DNA of 64,000 bases from an uncultured Eubacterium sp. (GCA_900543485.1 UQRM01000010.1:1-64000); one strand, 5' to 3'. Shown: positions 1 to 8,733, counted from the stretch's first letter. Numbers and translations are program-made. Notes: a model not told the origin generated them from the letters alone.

Positions 1-993
1 TCGCCGGAGGAGATAGAGCGGTGTATCAGGGAAAATCCCGACGCCGACGCCGTGATACTTCCCAGTCCCAATTACTATGGGATATGCAGCGATATCGAAA
101 AAATCGCGGAAGTGGCCCACAGGGCCGACAAAGTTCTGATAGTCGACCAGGCTCACGGGGCTCATCTGAAATTTTTCCACCGGCTGGGATTTGGCAACGG
201 CATGCCGGAGGCGGCCGAAGACTGCGGCGCCGACCTGGTTGTCAACAGCATACACAAAACGCTGGCATCTCTGACCCAGAGCGCGGTGCTGAACCTCAAG
301 TCGGAGCTGGTGGACAGATACGTGCTGGAGGACAAGCTGCAGGCTATCCAGAGCACCAGCCCTTCCTATATCCTCATGAGCTTTCTGGATATCAACGCCG
401 ATCTGCTGGCGGATCACGGCAGAGAGGCAATCGGAGAATGGCGGGCTGCCATAGACTATTTTTATGAAGAGGCAGCTGCCATAGCCGGGCTGAAGCTGAT
501 GAAGGCTGAAAACATGGATATGACAAAGATAAACCTCGACATGGGGGAACTGGGGATCGATGGAGCCGGATTGGAGCAGCTCCTGATGGAAAGGGGGATT
601 TTCTCGGAGCTGTACACCGGCGATATACTGATGCTGATGACCGGGATAGGCAACACAAAGGCCCATATGGACAGGACGCTGGACGCTCTCAGAGAGATAG
701 CTGAAACGGGGCCTGACCGTGAAGCCGCGGATGAAAGGCGCAGGAGAGATTACCACGTACCGGAAGCGGGGAAGCTGCGGGCCGTACCGGAGGAAAAGAT
801 ATTTGTTCCGCTGGATGAAGCCGAGGGAAGAGTCTGCGCCGGGTCCATCATTCCTTATCCGCCGGGCATTCCGTTCGTGTGTCCCGGTGAAGAGATAACC
901 GGCGATATCATCACGTACATAAGCGCCCTTCGCCGTGACGGGGAAAAAGTCATCGGCGTCAATGACAAAGGCTGCGTACTGGTAGGGAAATGA
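1..993 (+). CDS. Orn/Lys/Arg decarboxylase family protein, 5' truncated
   Basis: The reading frame is open from the first base, so the N-terminus lies outside the window; 330 residues remain. It is a fold-type I PLP enzyme of the Orn/Lys/Arg decarboxylase family. The pyridine-binding Asp is in VDQAHGAH, and the Schiff-base Lys is in SIHKTLASLTQ, about 87 residues into the visible part. The C-terminus carries the family signature YPPGIPFVCPGE. Members decarboxylate lysine, arginine or ornithine to a polyamine precursor in the cytoplasm; the visible part does not settle which substrate. An internal GTG at 52 is not the true start, because homology continues upstream of it. It ends at a hairpin-rich gap before the pantothenate operon. 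Confidence 0.9.
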   Translation, partial: SPEEIERCIRENPDADAVILPSPNYYGICSDIEKIAEVAHRADKVLIVDQAHGAHLKFFHRLGFGNGMPEAAEDCGADLVVNSIHKTLASLTQSAVLNLKSELVDRYVLEDKLQAIQSTSPSYILMSFLDINADLLADHGREAIGEWRAAIDYFYEEAAAIAGLKLMKAENMDMTKINLDMGELGIDGAGLEQLLMERGIFSELYTGDILMLMTGIGNTKAHMDRTLDALREIAETGPDREAADERRRRDYHVPEAGKLRAVPEEKIFVPLDEAEGRVCAGSIIPYPPGIPFVCPGEEITGDIITYISALRRDGEKVIGVNDKGCVLVGK

Positions 994-1305
994 CCGGGAA
1001 AGCCCGGAGCTGTGCCTGCGGTCAGAAGCCCGCAGGGAAGCCACAGACAGAGGGGTCCTGCCCGCGTGTCAGCGTTGGAACGGATGCGCGGGCAGTAAAC
1101 TCATTTGAAGTATTTTGGGAAAAAGCCTTTCCTTGGACCCTTGCATATGATATCATATGCGAGGATGGATAGTATTCATGTACGGAAACTATACCATGAC
1201 AGAAAAAAGACATATTGCTTTCCTGGTATGGCAATAAGCCAGCCGCTTATATCTTAACGGAACGAGACGGAGATGTCGGCGCCCTGAAAAGAGGAGGTCG
1301 ATAGA
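994..1305 (+). other. Hairpin-rich intergenic leader before the pan operon
   Basis: No gene is visible in these 312 bases. Three consecutive GC-rich hairpins can be drawn: CCGGG 994-998 with CCCGG 1003-1007, CCTGCGG 1015-1021 with CCGCAGG 1030-1036, and CTGCCCGCG 1058-1066 with CGCGGGCAG 1087-1095. None has a U-tract, so none is a clear terminator. Further on is a perfect 18-bp palindrome GCATATGATATCATATGC at 1143-1160, which could be an operator. The pan RNA motif is known upstream of panB in Firmicutes; I could not confirm its conserved bulged adenosines here. The ribosome binding site GAGGAGGT lies just before the next gene. Confidence 0.5.
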
Positions 1306-2214
1306 TTGAAGACAGGGTTTATTGGTGCAGGAAAGGTGGGGTGCAGCCTCGGCAGATATTTTACCGAAAAAGGCAGAGGTCTGGGTCTGAGCGTAGAAGG
1401 CTATTTCAGCCGCAGCGTCGAATCGGCGAAGGAAGCGGCACGTTTTACTGATTCAAAGCCATACGAAAGTATAGAAGGTTTGATCAAGCAGTGCGACGTT
1501 ATCTTCCTGACGGTTCCTGACGGGAGCATTGGCAGTGTCTGGCAACAGGTACGCCGGTGCGATATAAATGGAAAGACGATATGTCACTGTAGTGGTGCGA
1601 TGTCTGCTCAAGATGCGTTCGAGGGCATAGAGGAGACGGGGGCTTTTGGATATTCAGTCCATCCGCTGTTCGCAGTAAGCGATAAATATAACGCTTACAG
1701 GGAACTGACGGGTGTTTTTTTTACTCTTGAAGGAGATGGCGCCAGCGAGAAGGCGCCGGGACAGGGGAGACACGGAACTTTTCATGAGCTGCAGAAGATC
1801 CTGGAGATCATGGGGAACCCTACTTATGTTATAGACAGCAGGGACAAGACTATGTATCATTGCGCGGCGGCTGTCGCCAGCAATCTGGTATGCGGTCTCA
1901 TCGATCAGAGTGTGGCGATGATGCGCAGATGTGGATTTTCCGAAAAGGATGCGGTGAAGGCACTGGCACCTATATTGACAGGCAACATGGCGCATGTAGC
2001 CGCTGATGGACCTGCAGCCAGTCTCACGGGTCCTATAGAGAGAAACGATGTGACGACTGTAAAAAAACACCTGGGATGTTTGAGGGATGATGAACTGGAA
2101 GTATACAGACTGCTGAGCCGCAGGCTGGTGGGAATGGCACAGAGCCGTCACCCTGAGAGAGATTACGGGGAGATGTCTCTGCTGCTGGACGCAGGAAAGG
2201 AAGAAGAACGATGA
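1306..2214 (+). CDS. Rossmann-like DUF2520 protein of the pantothenate operon
   Basis: The product has 302 residues. The N-terminus has a dinucleotide-binding signature GAGKVG at residues 7-12 followed by a Rossmann-type half. The C-terminal half matches the DUF2520 family, which resembles 6-phosphogluconate/ketopantoate dehydrogenase folds. The start is TTG, chosen because GAGGAGGT lies a few bases upstream and the Rossmann motif begins immediately. Its stop overlaps the panB start (ATGA), so the two are translationally coupled. Context suggests a NAD(P)-dependent step near ketopantoate, such as a ketopantoate reductase replacement, since no panE is seen here. That role is inference. Confidence 0.85.
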   Translation: MKTGFIGAGKVGCSLGRYFTEKGRGLGLSVEGYFSRSVESAKEAARFTDSKPYESIEGLIKQCDVIFLTVPDGSIGSVWQQVRRCDINGKTICHCSGAMSAQDAFEGIEETGAFGYSVHPLFAVSDKYNAYRELTGVFFTLEGDGASEKAPGQGRHGTFHELQKILEIMGNPTYVIDSRDKTMYHCAAAVASNLVCGLIDQSVAMMRRCGFSEKDAVKALAPILTGNMAHVAADGPAASLTGPIERNDVTTVKKHLGCLRDDELEVYRLLSRRLVGMAQSRHPERDYGEMSLLLDAGKEEER

Positions 2215-3044
2215 AGAACACGGTTGCGAGTTTGCTGAAGATGAAGGAAGATGGACAGAAGATCTCCATGCTGACATGTTATGATTATTCTACAGCTAAA
2301 TTGATGGAGGAGTCAGGGATAAACATGATCCTTGTGGGAGATTCCCTGGGCAACACGATGTTGGGATATAAAGATACTCTGTCGGTGACTATGGAGGATA
2401 TGATACACCATGGCGCGGCAGTGGTGAGAGGAGTGAAGGATACGTTCGTGGTGGTGGACATGCCTTTCATGTCATATCAGCCGTCCGTATACGACGCGGT
2501 AGTCAACGCCGGAAGACTGATAAAGGAAACGGGAGCCAATGCCGTCAAGCTGGAAGGCGGAGCGGCCGTGAAGGAGCATATAAAAGCCATAACTGACGCG
2601 GGGATACCGGTAGTCGCCCACATAGGGATGACGCCTCAGTCGGTCAACGCTTTTGGCGGTTTTAAAGTTCAGGGGAAAAGCCATGAAGCGGCAGCGCAGA
2701 TCCTCCAGGATGCTTATGACGTTCAGGAGGCAGGGGCCTTTTCCGTGGTGCTGGAATGCGTCCCTGCAAAGCTGGCGGCCCTCATCAGCGAGAAGCTGAT
2801 GATACCGACAATAGGCATAGGAGCCGGTGATGGCTGCGATGGCCAGGTGCTGGTATGGCAGGACATGTTGGGACTGTTTTCCGATTATGTGCCTAAGTTC
2901 GTCAAACATTTCGCCAATGTGGGAGATATCATGGTGGGAGCCTTCAGGGATTACGACAGAGAGGTGAAGGAAGGAGCCTTCCCGACAGAAGCCCATGGAT
3001 TCAAGATAGATGAAGATATTATAGAGAAGCTGAGAGGAAAGTAA
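2211..3044 (+). CDS. panB: 3-methyl-2-oxobutanoate hydroxymethyltransferase
   Basis: PanB transfers a hydroxymethyl group from methylene-tetrahydrofolate to 2-oxoisovalerate, giving ketopantoate. The 277 residues match the usual family length. Recognisable blocks are [17 protein letters not shown] near residue 20, [12 protein letters not shown] with the metal-binding Asp, a VKLEGG block, and [20 protein letters not shown] in the C-terminal third. It overlaps the upstream DUF2520 gene by four bases, and panC starts two bases after its stop codon, so all three are one operon. panD is not in the window. Confidence 0.97.
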   Translation: MKNTVASLLKMKEDGQKISMLTCYDYSTAKLMEESGINMILVGDSLGNTMLGYKDTLSVTMEDMIHHGAAVVRGVKDTFVVVDMPFMSYQPSVYDAVVNAGRLIKETGANAVKLEGGAAVKEHIKAITDAGIPVVAHIGMTPQSVNAFGGFKVQGKSHEAAAQILQDAYDVQEAGAFSVVLECVPAKLAALISEKLMIPTIGIGAGDGCDGQVLVWQDMLGLFSDYVPKFVKHFANVGDIMVGAFRDYDREVKEGAFPTEAHGFKIDEDIIEKLRGK

Positions 3045-3045
3045 G

Positions 3046-3927
3046 ATGATAACGGCCACTACCATAGAAGAAGCCAGAAAGGCAATAAAGAAATGGAAGG
3101 CGGAGGGACTTACGGTGGGGTTGGTGCCTACTATGGGAGCCCTCCACGACGGTCATGCGTCGCTGGTGACAGCTGCTGTTTCGGATTGCGACAGAGTCGT
3201 GACATCTGTATTCGTCAATCCGACTCAGTTTGGAGAAGGCGAGGACCTGGAAAGCTATCCGCGGGATTTTGAGAGAGACTGCAAGATACTTAAGGAAAAG
3301 GGCTGCCACATGGTGTTTCATCCTTCTGTGCAGGAGATGTACCCTGATGGCTATGGGACCTATGTGAATCTGGAATCAGAAATGACGAAGCAGCTTTGCG
3401 GAAGGAGCAGGCCCGGTCATTTCCGCGGTGTCTGTACTGTGGTCAGCAAGCTGTTCAACATAACGACTCCCGACAGAGCATACTTCGGGCAAAAGGATGC
3501 TCAACAGCTGGCAGTCATCCGCCGGATGGTAAAGGATATGGATTTCGATATAGAGATCGTGGGATGCCCTACCGTACGTGAGAAGGATGGGTTGGCTAAG
3601 TCCAGCCGTAACTCATATCTCAATGATGAGGAAAGACAAGCTGCTGCCGTCCTTTACCGTTCGATAGAAAAAGCGAAGGAGCTGGCGGCAGCCGGCGCAT
3701 CGGGGACGTCGGAAGCCAGTGCTGCGGATCCCCATTCCATAGCTGCTGCAGATCTGCTTAAGACAATGACCGACGTGGTCTCATCCGAACCTATGGCCAG
3801 GATAGACTATATCGAAGCGGTAGACGGCCATACACTTATGCCTAAGGAATATCTCGCCCCCGGCGACCTGGTAGCTATGGCTGTATATATAGGGGATACG
3901 AGGTTGATAGATAATTTCACGATCTGA
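3046..3927 (+). CDS. panC: Pantoate-beta-alanine ligase
   Basis: PanC condenses pantoate with beta-alanine using ATP to make pantothenate. The nucleotidyltransferase signature PTMGALHDGHASL (the HIGH-type motif) is at residues 28-40. VFVNPTQFGEGEDLESYPR and a KSSRNSYL block (the KMSKS equivalent) follow. The 293 residues include a low-complexity Ala/Ser insert around residues 207-225 that is not typical of the family. It is the last gene of the DUF2520-panB-panC operon; the phased site array begins about 25 bases downstream. Confidence 0.97.
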   Translation: MITATTIEEARKAIKKWKAEGLTVGLVPTMGALHDGHASLVTAAVSDCDRVVTSVFVNPTQFGEGEDLESYPRDFERDCKILKEKGCHMVFHPSVQEMYPDGYGTYVNLESEMTKQLCGRSRPGHFRGVCTVVSKLFNITTPDRAYFGQKDAQQLAVIRRMVKDMDFDIEIVGCPTVREKDGLAKSSRNSYLNDEERQAAAVLYRSIEKAKELAAAGASGTSEASAADPHSIAAADLLKTMTDVVSSEPMARIDYIEAVDGHTLMPKEYLAPGDLVAMAVYIGDTRLIDNFTI

Positions 3928-3950
3928 TGAAAAACATGACCGGAAGGAAT

Positions 3951-4197
3951 TTGCCAAATAGGCATCTATGAAGAATGTTTATTGGCATAAATCCCTGTTT
4001 TTGCATTAACGGCTGAAGGCGATATGCCAAATGCGGTTTCTGGAGAAGCCTGATTGGCATAAATTCGGAACAGAGACCTGAAAAAATGCCAATGCAATGT
4101 ATTTGAAGCGGTTCATTAGGCATATCGCTTTTGCTGAAGAGCTGTTCAGATGGGATTTATGCCAATTTTGATTAATTTTTTTCGCATTTTAGGCACA
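3951..4197. repeat. Phased array A of eight alternating TGCC/GGCA sites
   Basis: Eight copies of a short site, consensus about TTATGCCWAAT, alternate in orientation. First bases of TGCC (forward) or GGCA (reverse) are 3952, 3984, 4025, 4056, 4087, 4119, 4160 and 4192. Successive spacings are 32, 41, 31, 31, 32, 41 and 32, close to whole helical turns (3-4-3-3-3-4-3). The DNA between the sites is not repeated. This is unlike a CRISPR or a tandem duplication and looks like protein-binding sites on one helix face. The same rhythm recurs at 16757-17002. Confidence 0.75.
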
Positions 4198-4241
4198 GCG
4201 ACTTAAAAAGAGGAGGCACCGCACGAAATAAAAACCATATA

Positions 4242-4270
4242 TTGACATAAAATGATTTAAATGGTAAAAT
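4242..4270 (+). promoter_or_regulatory. Sigma-A type promoter of the nuclease-like gene
   Basis: A perfect TTGACA at 4242-4247 is followed after 17 bases by TAAAAT at 4265-4270. It lies directly downstream of array A and about 110 bases before the start codon at 4379. Confidence 0.75.
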
Positions 4271-4378
4271 ATCATATAGTCATACGAATGATCCTGTGAT
4301 GGGATAACGGCGTTTTTTATTTCGCTGCTATGTTATAAAGCGATGATCGCTGCGAGGACTGAAAAAAAGGGGGATATC

Positions 4379-5191
4379 ATGGGCGGTAATGCAGATATGA
4401 GAAACAGGGGAATGTTGGCTGCAGGACTTGAAGCGGAGCTGAGGAAAAATCGGATGCGCCTTGAAAGACTGCGGGATGAGTATAACAGATTGCCGGAGGG
4501 GGATATATTTATCGTCAATAAAGGAAAACAGTGCAGCTATTATTTTTACAAGGATAAGAAAACGAGATCACTGAGAAAAAACGACGAGATGACGGGGAAG
4601 CTCATACGGAAGCGGGTGTTGGCCAATACTATCACAGCACTGAGCATCTATTGCGCTACATTGGAAAACGCTGACTGTCAGTTTAGAAAAGCGCTTGAGA
4701 AGACAGGGAAAGGCAGGGCTGTCAAAACCTTGGCCAGGATAGGTGAACTGCCTGACCGCGACCGGTATATCCTTTCACCGGGTGAATACGCGTGGAAATA
4801 TGAAGATTATCCGAAGAACGGATACAGGTGCGAAATGCTGCGATATAAAACGGAAAAGGGGATCAGAGTCAGATCCAAGTCGGAAAAGCTCATAGGGGAT
4901 AAGCTGGAAAAGCATGGGATCGTTTACAGATATGAAGCCCGGCTGACTATCGATGGACAGGATCTTTATCCTGACTTCATGATAATGTCAAGAGATGGAA
5001 AGATCGTGGTGTGGGAGCATTTTGGGCTGATGGACAACAGCGATTATTTCTTCAGAGCCTGCAGGAAAATCGAATATTACAGGAGAGCAGGGTTCACACA
5101 GCATACAAATCTCATATGCACATATGAAGAAGATGTGGAGGACGGGGCGATACTGGATGGAATAATCGAAAGATTTGAGCTGACCATTTGA
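4379..5191 (+). CDS. Protein with a PD-(D/E)XK nuclease-like C-terminal domain
   Basis: The product has 270 residues from the ATG at 4379, chosen because AAAGGGGGAT lies 5-12 bases upstream; an in-frame ATG at 4343 has no such site. The N-terminal third is charged and helical, with a likely coiled coil at residues 9-34. The C-terminal half has the layout of a restriction-endonuclease-like fold: Glu169 in RSKSEKL, Asp199 in LYPDFMI and Glu213 in VVWEHFG, with His rather than Lys following the last acid. The cellular role is unknown. It stands alone behind its own promoter, immediately after phased array A, and is closed by a strong terminator. Nuclease activity is inferred from motif layout only. 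Confidence 0.65.
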   Translation: MGGNADMRNRGMLAAGLEAELRKNRMRLERLRDEYNRLPEGDIFIVNKGKQCSYYFYKDKKTRSLRKNDEMTGKLIRKRVLANTITALSIYCATLENADCQFRKALEKTGKGRAVKTLARIGELPDRDRYILSPGEYAWKYEDYPKNGYRCEMLRYKTEKGIRVRSKSEKLIGDKLEKHGIVYRYEARLTIDGQDLYPDFMIMSRDGKIVVWEHFGLMDNSDYFFRACRKIEYYRRAGFTQHTNLICTYEEDVEDGAILDGIIERFELTI

Positions 5192-5244
5192 AAAAGCCGC
5201 CGCTGCGTCCGGATTTGACGGCCGGTCGCAGCAGCGGCTTTTTT
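5191..5244. terminator. Bidirectional intrinsic terminator
   Basis: A GC-rich stem GCCGCCGCTGCG / CGCAGCAGCGGC is flanked by AAAAA on the left and TTTTTT on the right. It can end both the gene at 4379-5191 (+) and the ilvE transcript (-). Confidence 0.9.
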
Positions 5245-5275
5245 GAAAATCTGAAACAGTGATCCGGGATCAGGC

Positions 5276-6346
5276 CTATTCCACTTCGACGGTCCAACCC
5301 ATGTCGTCTTCGATGGTGCCAGTCTGGATACCGTAAAGAGTATCGTAGAGCTCCTGAGCGATAGGGCCGATACCACCGCCGTTTATTACCATCGTCTCGC
5401 CTTTGTAACAGAGCTCGCCGACCGGTGAGATGACGGCTGCCGTGCCGGACGCGAACATTTCCTTGAAGTTGCCTTTCTTGTAGGCGTCTACTACTTCGTC
5501 GATGGTAAGTCGCCTTTCGACAATGTTCATGCCCTTCTTCCTGAGAAGCGCGATAACGGAATCTCTGGTGATACCAGGCAGGATGGTGCCGTCCAGCGGA
5601 GCGGTGACGATCTCATCGCCGATAACGAAGAACGCATTGGAAGTACCGATCTCTTCGACGTATTTCCTTTCGACGCCGTCAAGCCACAGGATCTGCTCGT
5701 ATCCCTTTTCGTGGGCTTCTTCCTGGGCCTTGAGGCTGGCTGCGTAGTTCCCTCCGCACTTGGCTTCACCTGTTCCGCCATCGGTAGCCCTTACATACTT
5801 GTCTTCGACATAGATCTTAGTAGGGGTCAGGCCACCTTCATAGTAAGGGCCTACAGGGCTCAGTATTATTATGAATTTATAATGTCTGGAACGGCGAACA
5901 CCAAGGAATGGTTCGTCTGCGATGATGAAAGGCCTTATATAGAGAGACGTGCCTTCCTTTTGCGGGATCCAGTCGGCGTCCACCTTTACCAGCGCTTTGA
6001 TGGCGTCCACATAGAGATCCTCGTCTATCTGAGGTATGCAGAGTCTGTCATTGGTCCTGTTGGTCCTCTTGGCATTCATGTCAGGCCTGAAAAGCTGTAT
6101 CTTTCCGGCAGGAGTCTTGTAGGCCTTGAGGCCTTCGAACATTTCCTGAGCATAGTGGAAACATACGGCTGCGGGATCCAGCGAAAGAGGCCCGTAAGGA
6201 ACGATACGTCCGTCGTGCCAGCCCTTGCCGTCCTCGTAATCCATGATGAACATGTGGTCCGTAAAGTCAGTACCGAATCTCAATGTTTCAGGATCCGGCT
6301 TCGCCTTCGGATCAGGGTTTTTTGTGATTGGAAAATTGTATTTCAT
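5276..6346 (-). CDS. ilvE: Branched-chain amino acid aminotransferase
   Basis: A fold-type IV PLP aminotransferase interconverting Val, Leu and Ile with their 2-oxo acids. The 356 residues fit the longer IlvE class. The PLP Lys lies in GGNYAASLKAQEEA, and FFVIGDEIVTAPLDGTILPG and EMFASGTAAVISPVG match the family's cofactor and phosphate-binding loops. The start is supported by AAAGGAGAACGCC upstream. It is a single-gene transcript with its own promoter and no visible T-box, between convergent terminator 5191-5244 and a divergent gene. Confidence 0.95.
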   Translation of the reverse strand: MKYNFPITKNPDPKAKPDPETLRFGTDFTDHMFIMDYEDGKGWHDGRIVPYGPLSLDPAAVCFHYAQEMFEGLKAYKTPAGKIQLFRPDMNAKRTNRTNDRLCIPQIDEDLYVDAIKALVKVDADWIPQKEGTSLYIRPFIIADEPFLGVRRSRHYKFIIILSPVGPYYEGGLTPTKIYVEDKYVRATDGGTGEAKCGGNYAASLKAQEEAHEKGYEQILWLDGVERKYVEEIGTSNAFFVIGDEIVTAPLDGTILPGITRDSVIALLRKKGMNIVERRLTIDEVVDAYKKGNFKEMFASGTAAVISPVGELCYKGETMVINGGGIGPIAQELYDTLYGIQTGTIEDDMGWTVEVE

Positions 6347-6442
6347 GGCGTTCTCCTTTATATGATGATAAAAATTTTTGTCGTTTGTTATATGCCTTTA
6401 TTTTACAACAAAATATACGTGAAGTCCAATAATACAACAATA

Positions 6443-6474
6443 AATATACCACTAAACTTGTTGATGTTCAACAA
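6443..6474 (-). promoter_or_regulatory. ilvE promoter overlapped by an inverted repeat
   Basis: On the minus strand, TTGAAC (complement of 6466-6471) and TATATT (complement of 6443-6448) are 17 bases apart. An inverted repeat TTGTTGA-TGT-TCAACAA at 6458-6474 covers the -35 box. Further ACAACAA copies lie downstream near 6402 and 6434. The arrangement suggests repressor control; the regulator is unknown. Confidence 0.55.
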
Positions 6475-6545
6475 TAAAAATAAAAAAATATTATAAAATA
6501 TAACAAAAACAATAAAAGCGGCGATATTTCCCTCCATTTCGTTAA

Positions 6546-7283
6546 ATGTACATAAAAGGACGATATAATAAACGAGTTATGAGCGAAAGAGGAAAGAACA
6601 GAAGCATCTTCAGGCAGGTGCTCTTTGCGTTGATAAAATTAGCAATAATAGGGATGATACTTGTGATAGGCATCAACTTCTATGTCATAAAGGCTACGGA
6701 AGGTCAGATAGGAGCGGTGTTCGATTCTCCTGAAGACTCGGCTACGGAAGAGGAGGTATCAGAGCTTTCTGCCATAGAGCCGGAATGCATAATGGTACTG
6801 GGAGCTTCGGTCACTGCTGACGGCCGGCCCAGCTCTATCCTGAGGGACAGGCTGGATACGGCCATAGATCTGTATAATAAAGGCGTAGCCCCTAAGCTGC
6901 TGCTGTCGGGAGATAATGGGCAGATGGTGTATAACGAAGTACAGGGAATGAAGAATTACGCGCTGGAAGCAGGCGTGGCCGAAGAAGATATATTCATGGA
7001 TCACGCAGGATTTTCCACATACGAATCGGTGTACAGAGCCAAGTACATTTTCGGAGTGGACAGTATGGTGGTGGTCACCCAGACATATCACCTTTACAGA
7101 GCGTTATACGGATGTAATCGATTTGGGATAGAAGCGGCGGGCGCCGCCGCTGACCAGAACAGCTATGGAGGGCAGGAACGGCGGGAGATAAGAGAAGTGC
7201 TGGCTCGCGATAAGGATTTTGTGAAATGGATATTCAAGCCCGAGCCGACGTTCCTGGGAGATAAGATACCTATCTCGGAATAG
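6546..7283 (+). CDS. YdcF/SanA/ElyC family membrane-anchored protein (DUF218)
   Basis: The product has up to 245 residues, with one N-terminal membrane segment (about residues 27-50) followed by a DUF218 domain. The family blocks CIMVLGASVTADGRPSSILRDR, LLLSGDNGQ, EAGVAEEDIFMDHAGFSTYESV and VVVTQTYHLYRAL are visible. Members are envelope-associated and have been linked to barrier function and peptidoglycan intermediates; the chemistry is not settled. Two starts are possible: ATG 6546, or ATG 6579 (MSERGKN). Neither has a good ribosome binding site, so the start is uncertain. It is divergent from ilvE. Confidence 0.8.
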   Translation: MYIKGRYNKRVMSERGKNRSIFRQVLFALIKLAIIGMILVIGINFYVIKATEGQIGAVFDSPEDSATEEEVSELSAIEPECIMVLGASVTADGRPSSILRDRLDTAIDLYNKGVAPKLLLSGDNGQMVYNEVQGMKNYALEAGVAEEDIFMDHAGFSTYESVYRAKYIFGVDSMVVVTQTYHLYRALYGCNRFGIEAAGAAADQNSYGGQERREIREVLARDKDFVKWIFKPEPTFLGDKIPISE

Positions 7284-7321
7284 CGCGGGCAAAGATGGAG
7301 TAAAGGAGATATGCGACGGAT

Positions 7322-8587
7322 ATGGGAACGAAAGACAGCGTCAAAAGGAGCACCTGTGAAAGGGACAGGAGCATGAGCGGCAGAGGACGAGTGGCGCTGG
7401 TCAGGTGTGACAGCTACGACAGCCAGCAGGTGGAACGAGCTGTGTCAAAGGCTATCGAGCTGCTGGGAGGTCTGGAAGAGATCCTTTCTTCGGGAGAAGA
7501 CCCGCTGACGAAAGCAAGTTCCATAGTCCTCAAGCCTAATATGCTGGCAAAGACAGACCCGGATAAGGCATGTACCACACATCCTGCCGTATTTGGCGCA
7601 GTTGGGAGACTTCTGAGGGAAAGCGGCTTCGATGATCTGAGATACGGGGATTCACCAGGGAATCCCATGATAAAAGTGGGATCGGTGGCAGAAGGCTGTG
7701 GTATCAAAGCTGTTGCTGACGATCTTGGCATCCCTCTGGGGCAATTCGAAAGCGGTACCCAGGTGGAATTCCCTGACGGGAGAGTGGCTGACAGCTTCGT
7801 GTTGTGTGATGAGATAATAAACGCTGACGCGGTGATAAATATCTGTAAGATGAAGACTCATCAGCTGGAACGGATAACAGGGGCAGTCAAGAACACTTTC
7901 GGCTGCGTCTTCGGTATCAACAAAGGTGCTTCCCATGCCAGGTTCGCTACGGCGGAAGTGTTTGCCAAGATGACGGCGGATCTGAACAATCTTGTGAAGC
8001 CCAGGCTCCATATAATGGATGGCGTGACAGCTATGGAGGGAAATGGCCCGAGATCCGGCAGCCCCAAAGCGATGAATGTCATCATGGCGGCGACCGACCC
8101 GGTAGCGATGGACGCGGTGTTTTGTCATTTGGTCCATCTGAGGCCGGAATTGGTACCCACTAACGTCAGCGGTATGGAGCAGGGTGTCGGCACGTGGAAA
8201 GAGCTGTGTGTCGTGACAGAGGACGGCACGATCACAGCAGAGGAAGCGTCGGCGATCTACGGAGATAAGGATTTCAATGTGCAGCGGGGAACGGAATACA
8301 GAGGAGCGCTCAGGCCTGTCAGGTTCCTGGCTCCATTGCTTGAGAAGAAGCCTGTCGTCAGGCAGGAGCGCTGTATAGGGTGCGGCGTGTGTGCAAGCGT
8401 ATGCCCTGTGGAAGGAAAAGCGATCCGCATCGAAGAAGGGGCAGGGAAGGGTCGCGGCAGCGTGGCGGTCTACGATTACGACAAGTGTATAAAATGCTAC
8501 TGCTGCCAGGAAATGTGCCCTGAGGAGGCTATCACAGTCAGGAAATCGCTGCTGGCCAGGATAGCCGACAGGAAATGGAGAATATGA
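7322..8587 (+). CDS. DUF362 domain protein with C-terminal ferredoxin domain
   Basis: The product has 421 residues. The DUF362 part spans roughly residues 22-330, with blocks KPNMLAKTDPDKACTTHP, GDSPGNP and ICKMKTHQLERITGAVKNTFG. It is followed by two [4Fe-4S] motifs, CIGCGVCASVCPVEGKAI and CIKCYCCQEMCPEEAI, in the last 75 residues. The fusion suggests electron transfer to or from an unknown substrate bound by DUF362; no reaction is established here. An alternative start at 7373 (MSGRGRVALVRCD) fits homologous N-termini, but the AAAGGAG at 7302-7308 suits 7322 marginally better. A terminator follows at 8617. Confidence 0.85.
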   Translation: MGTKDSVKRSTCERDRSMSGRGRVALVRCDSYDSQQVERAVSKAIELLGGLEEILSSGEDPLTKASSIVLKPNMLAKTDPDKACTTHPAVFGAVGRLLRESGFDDLRYGDSPGNPMIKVGSVAEGCGIKAVADDLGIPLGQFESGTQVEFPDGRVADSFVLCDEIINADAVINICKMKTHQLERITGAVKNTFGCVFGINKGASHARFATAEVFAKMTADLNNLVKPRLHIMDGVTAMEGNGPRSGSPKAMNVIMAATDPVAMDAVFCHLVHLRPELVPTNVSGMEQGVGTWKELCVVTEDGTITAEEASAIYGDKDFNVQRGTEYRGALRPVRFLAPLLEKKPVVRQERCIGCGVCASVCPVEGKAIRIEEGAGKGRGSVAVYDYDKCIKCYCCQEMCPEEAITVRKSLLARIADRKWRI

Positions 8588-8616
8588 GGCGCGGCGGCGT
8601 GACGGAGCATATACAT

Positions 8617-8662
8617 AATACAGGTTACGGATACGAATTGATATCCATAGCCTGTATTTTTT
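8617..8662 (+). terminator. Intrinsic terminator
   Basis: AATACAGG at 8617-8624 pairs with CCTGTATT at 8651-8658, extended inward by GGATA/TATCC. The hairpin is followed by a T-run to 8662. It separates the DUF362 gene from the next. Confidence 0.85.
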
Positions 8663-8673
8663 GTGATGTGGGG

Positions 8674-8702
8674 AAATATCCACGGGATAAATATCCACGG
8701 GG
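8674..8702. repeat. Two 13-bp direct repeats in a promoter-size gap
   Basis: AAATATCCACGGG occurs at 8674-8686 and 8690-8702, a 16-base period, just upstream of the ribosome binding site of the next gene. It may be a paired regulator site; no matching known operator is recognised. Confidence 0.5.
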
Positions 8703-8733
8703 ATGCTTTCCCCTGTTATGCGGAGGTGTGAAG

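Noticed and set aside
994..1100. Cobalamin riboswitch
   Set aside because: GC-rich hairpins and a GGGAAG recall one, but the GCCACTG box and the rest of the core are missing, and the downstream genes are not B12-related.
990..1172. A 60-codon + strand ORF
   Set aside because: It has no ribosome binding site, overlaps hairpins and has biased, family-free composition.
3951..4197. CRISPR-like array
   Set aside because: Repeats are only about 10 bases, alternate in orientation and have spacers of 20-30 bases of unequal length; no cas genes are nearby.
6347..6540. T-box leader for ilvE
   Set aside because: No T-box sequence or antiterminator was found; the region is short and AT-rich.
8575..8733. 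Upstream start of the class V aminotransferase
   Set aside because: It would overlap the previous gene and run through a terminator; ATG 8734 has a ribosome binding site and the family N-terminus.
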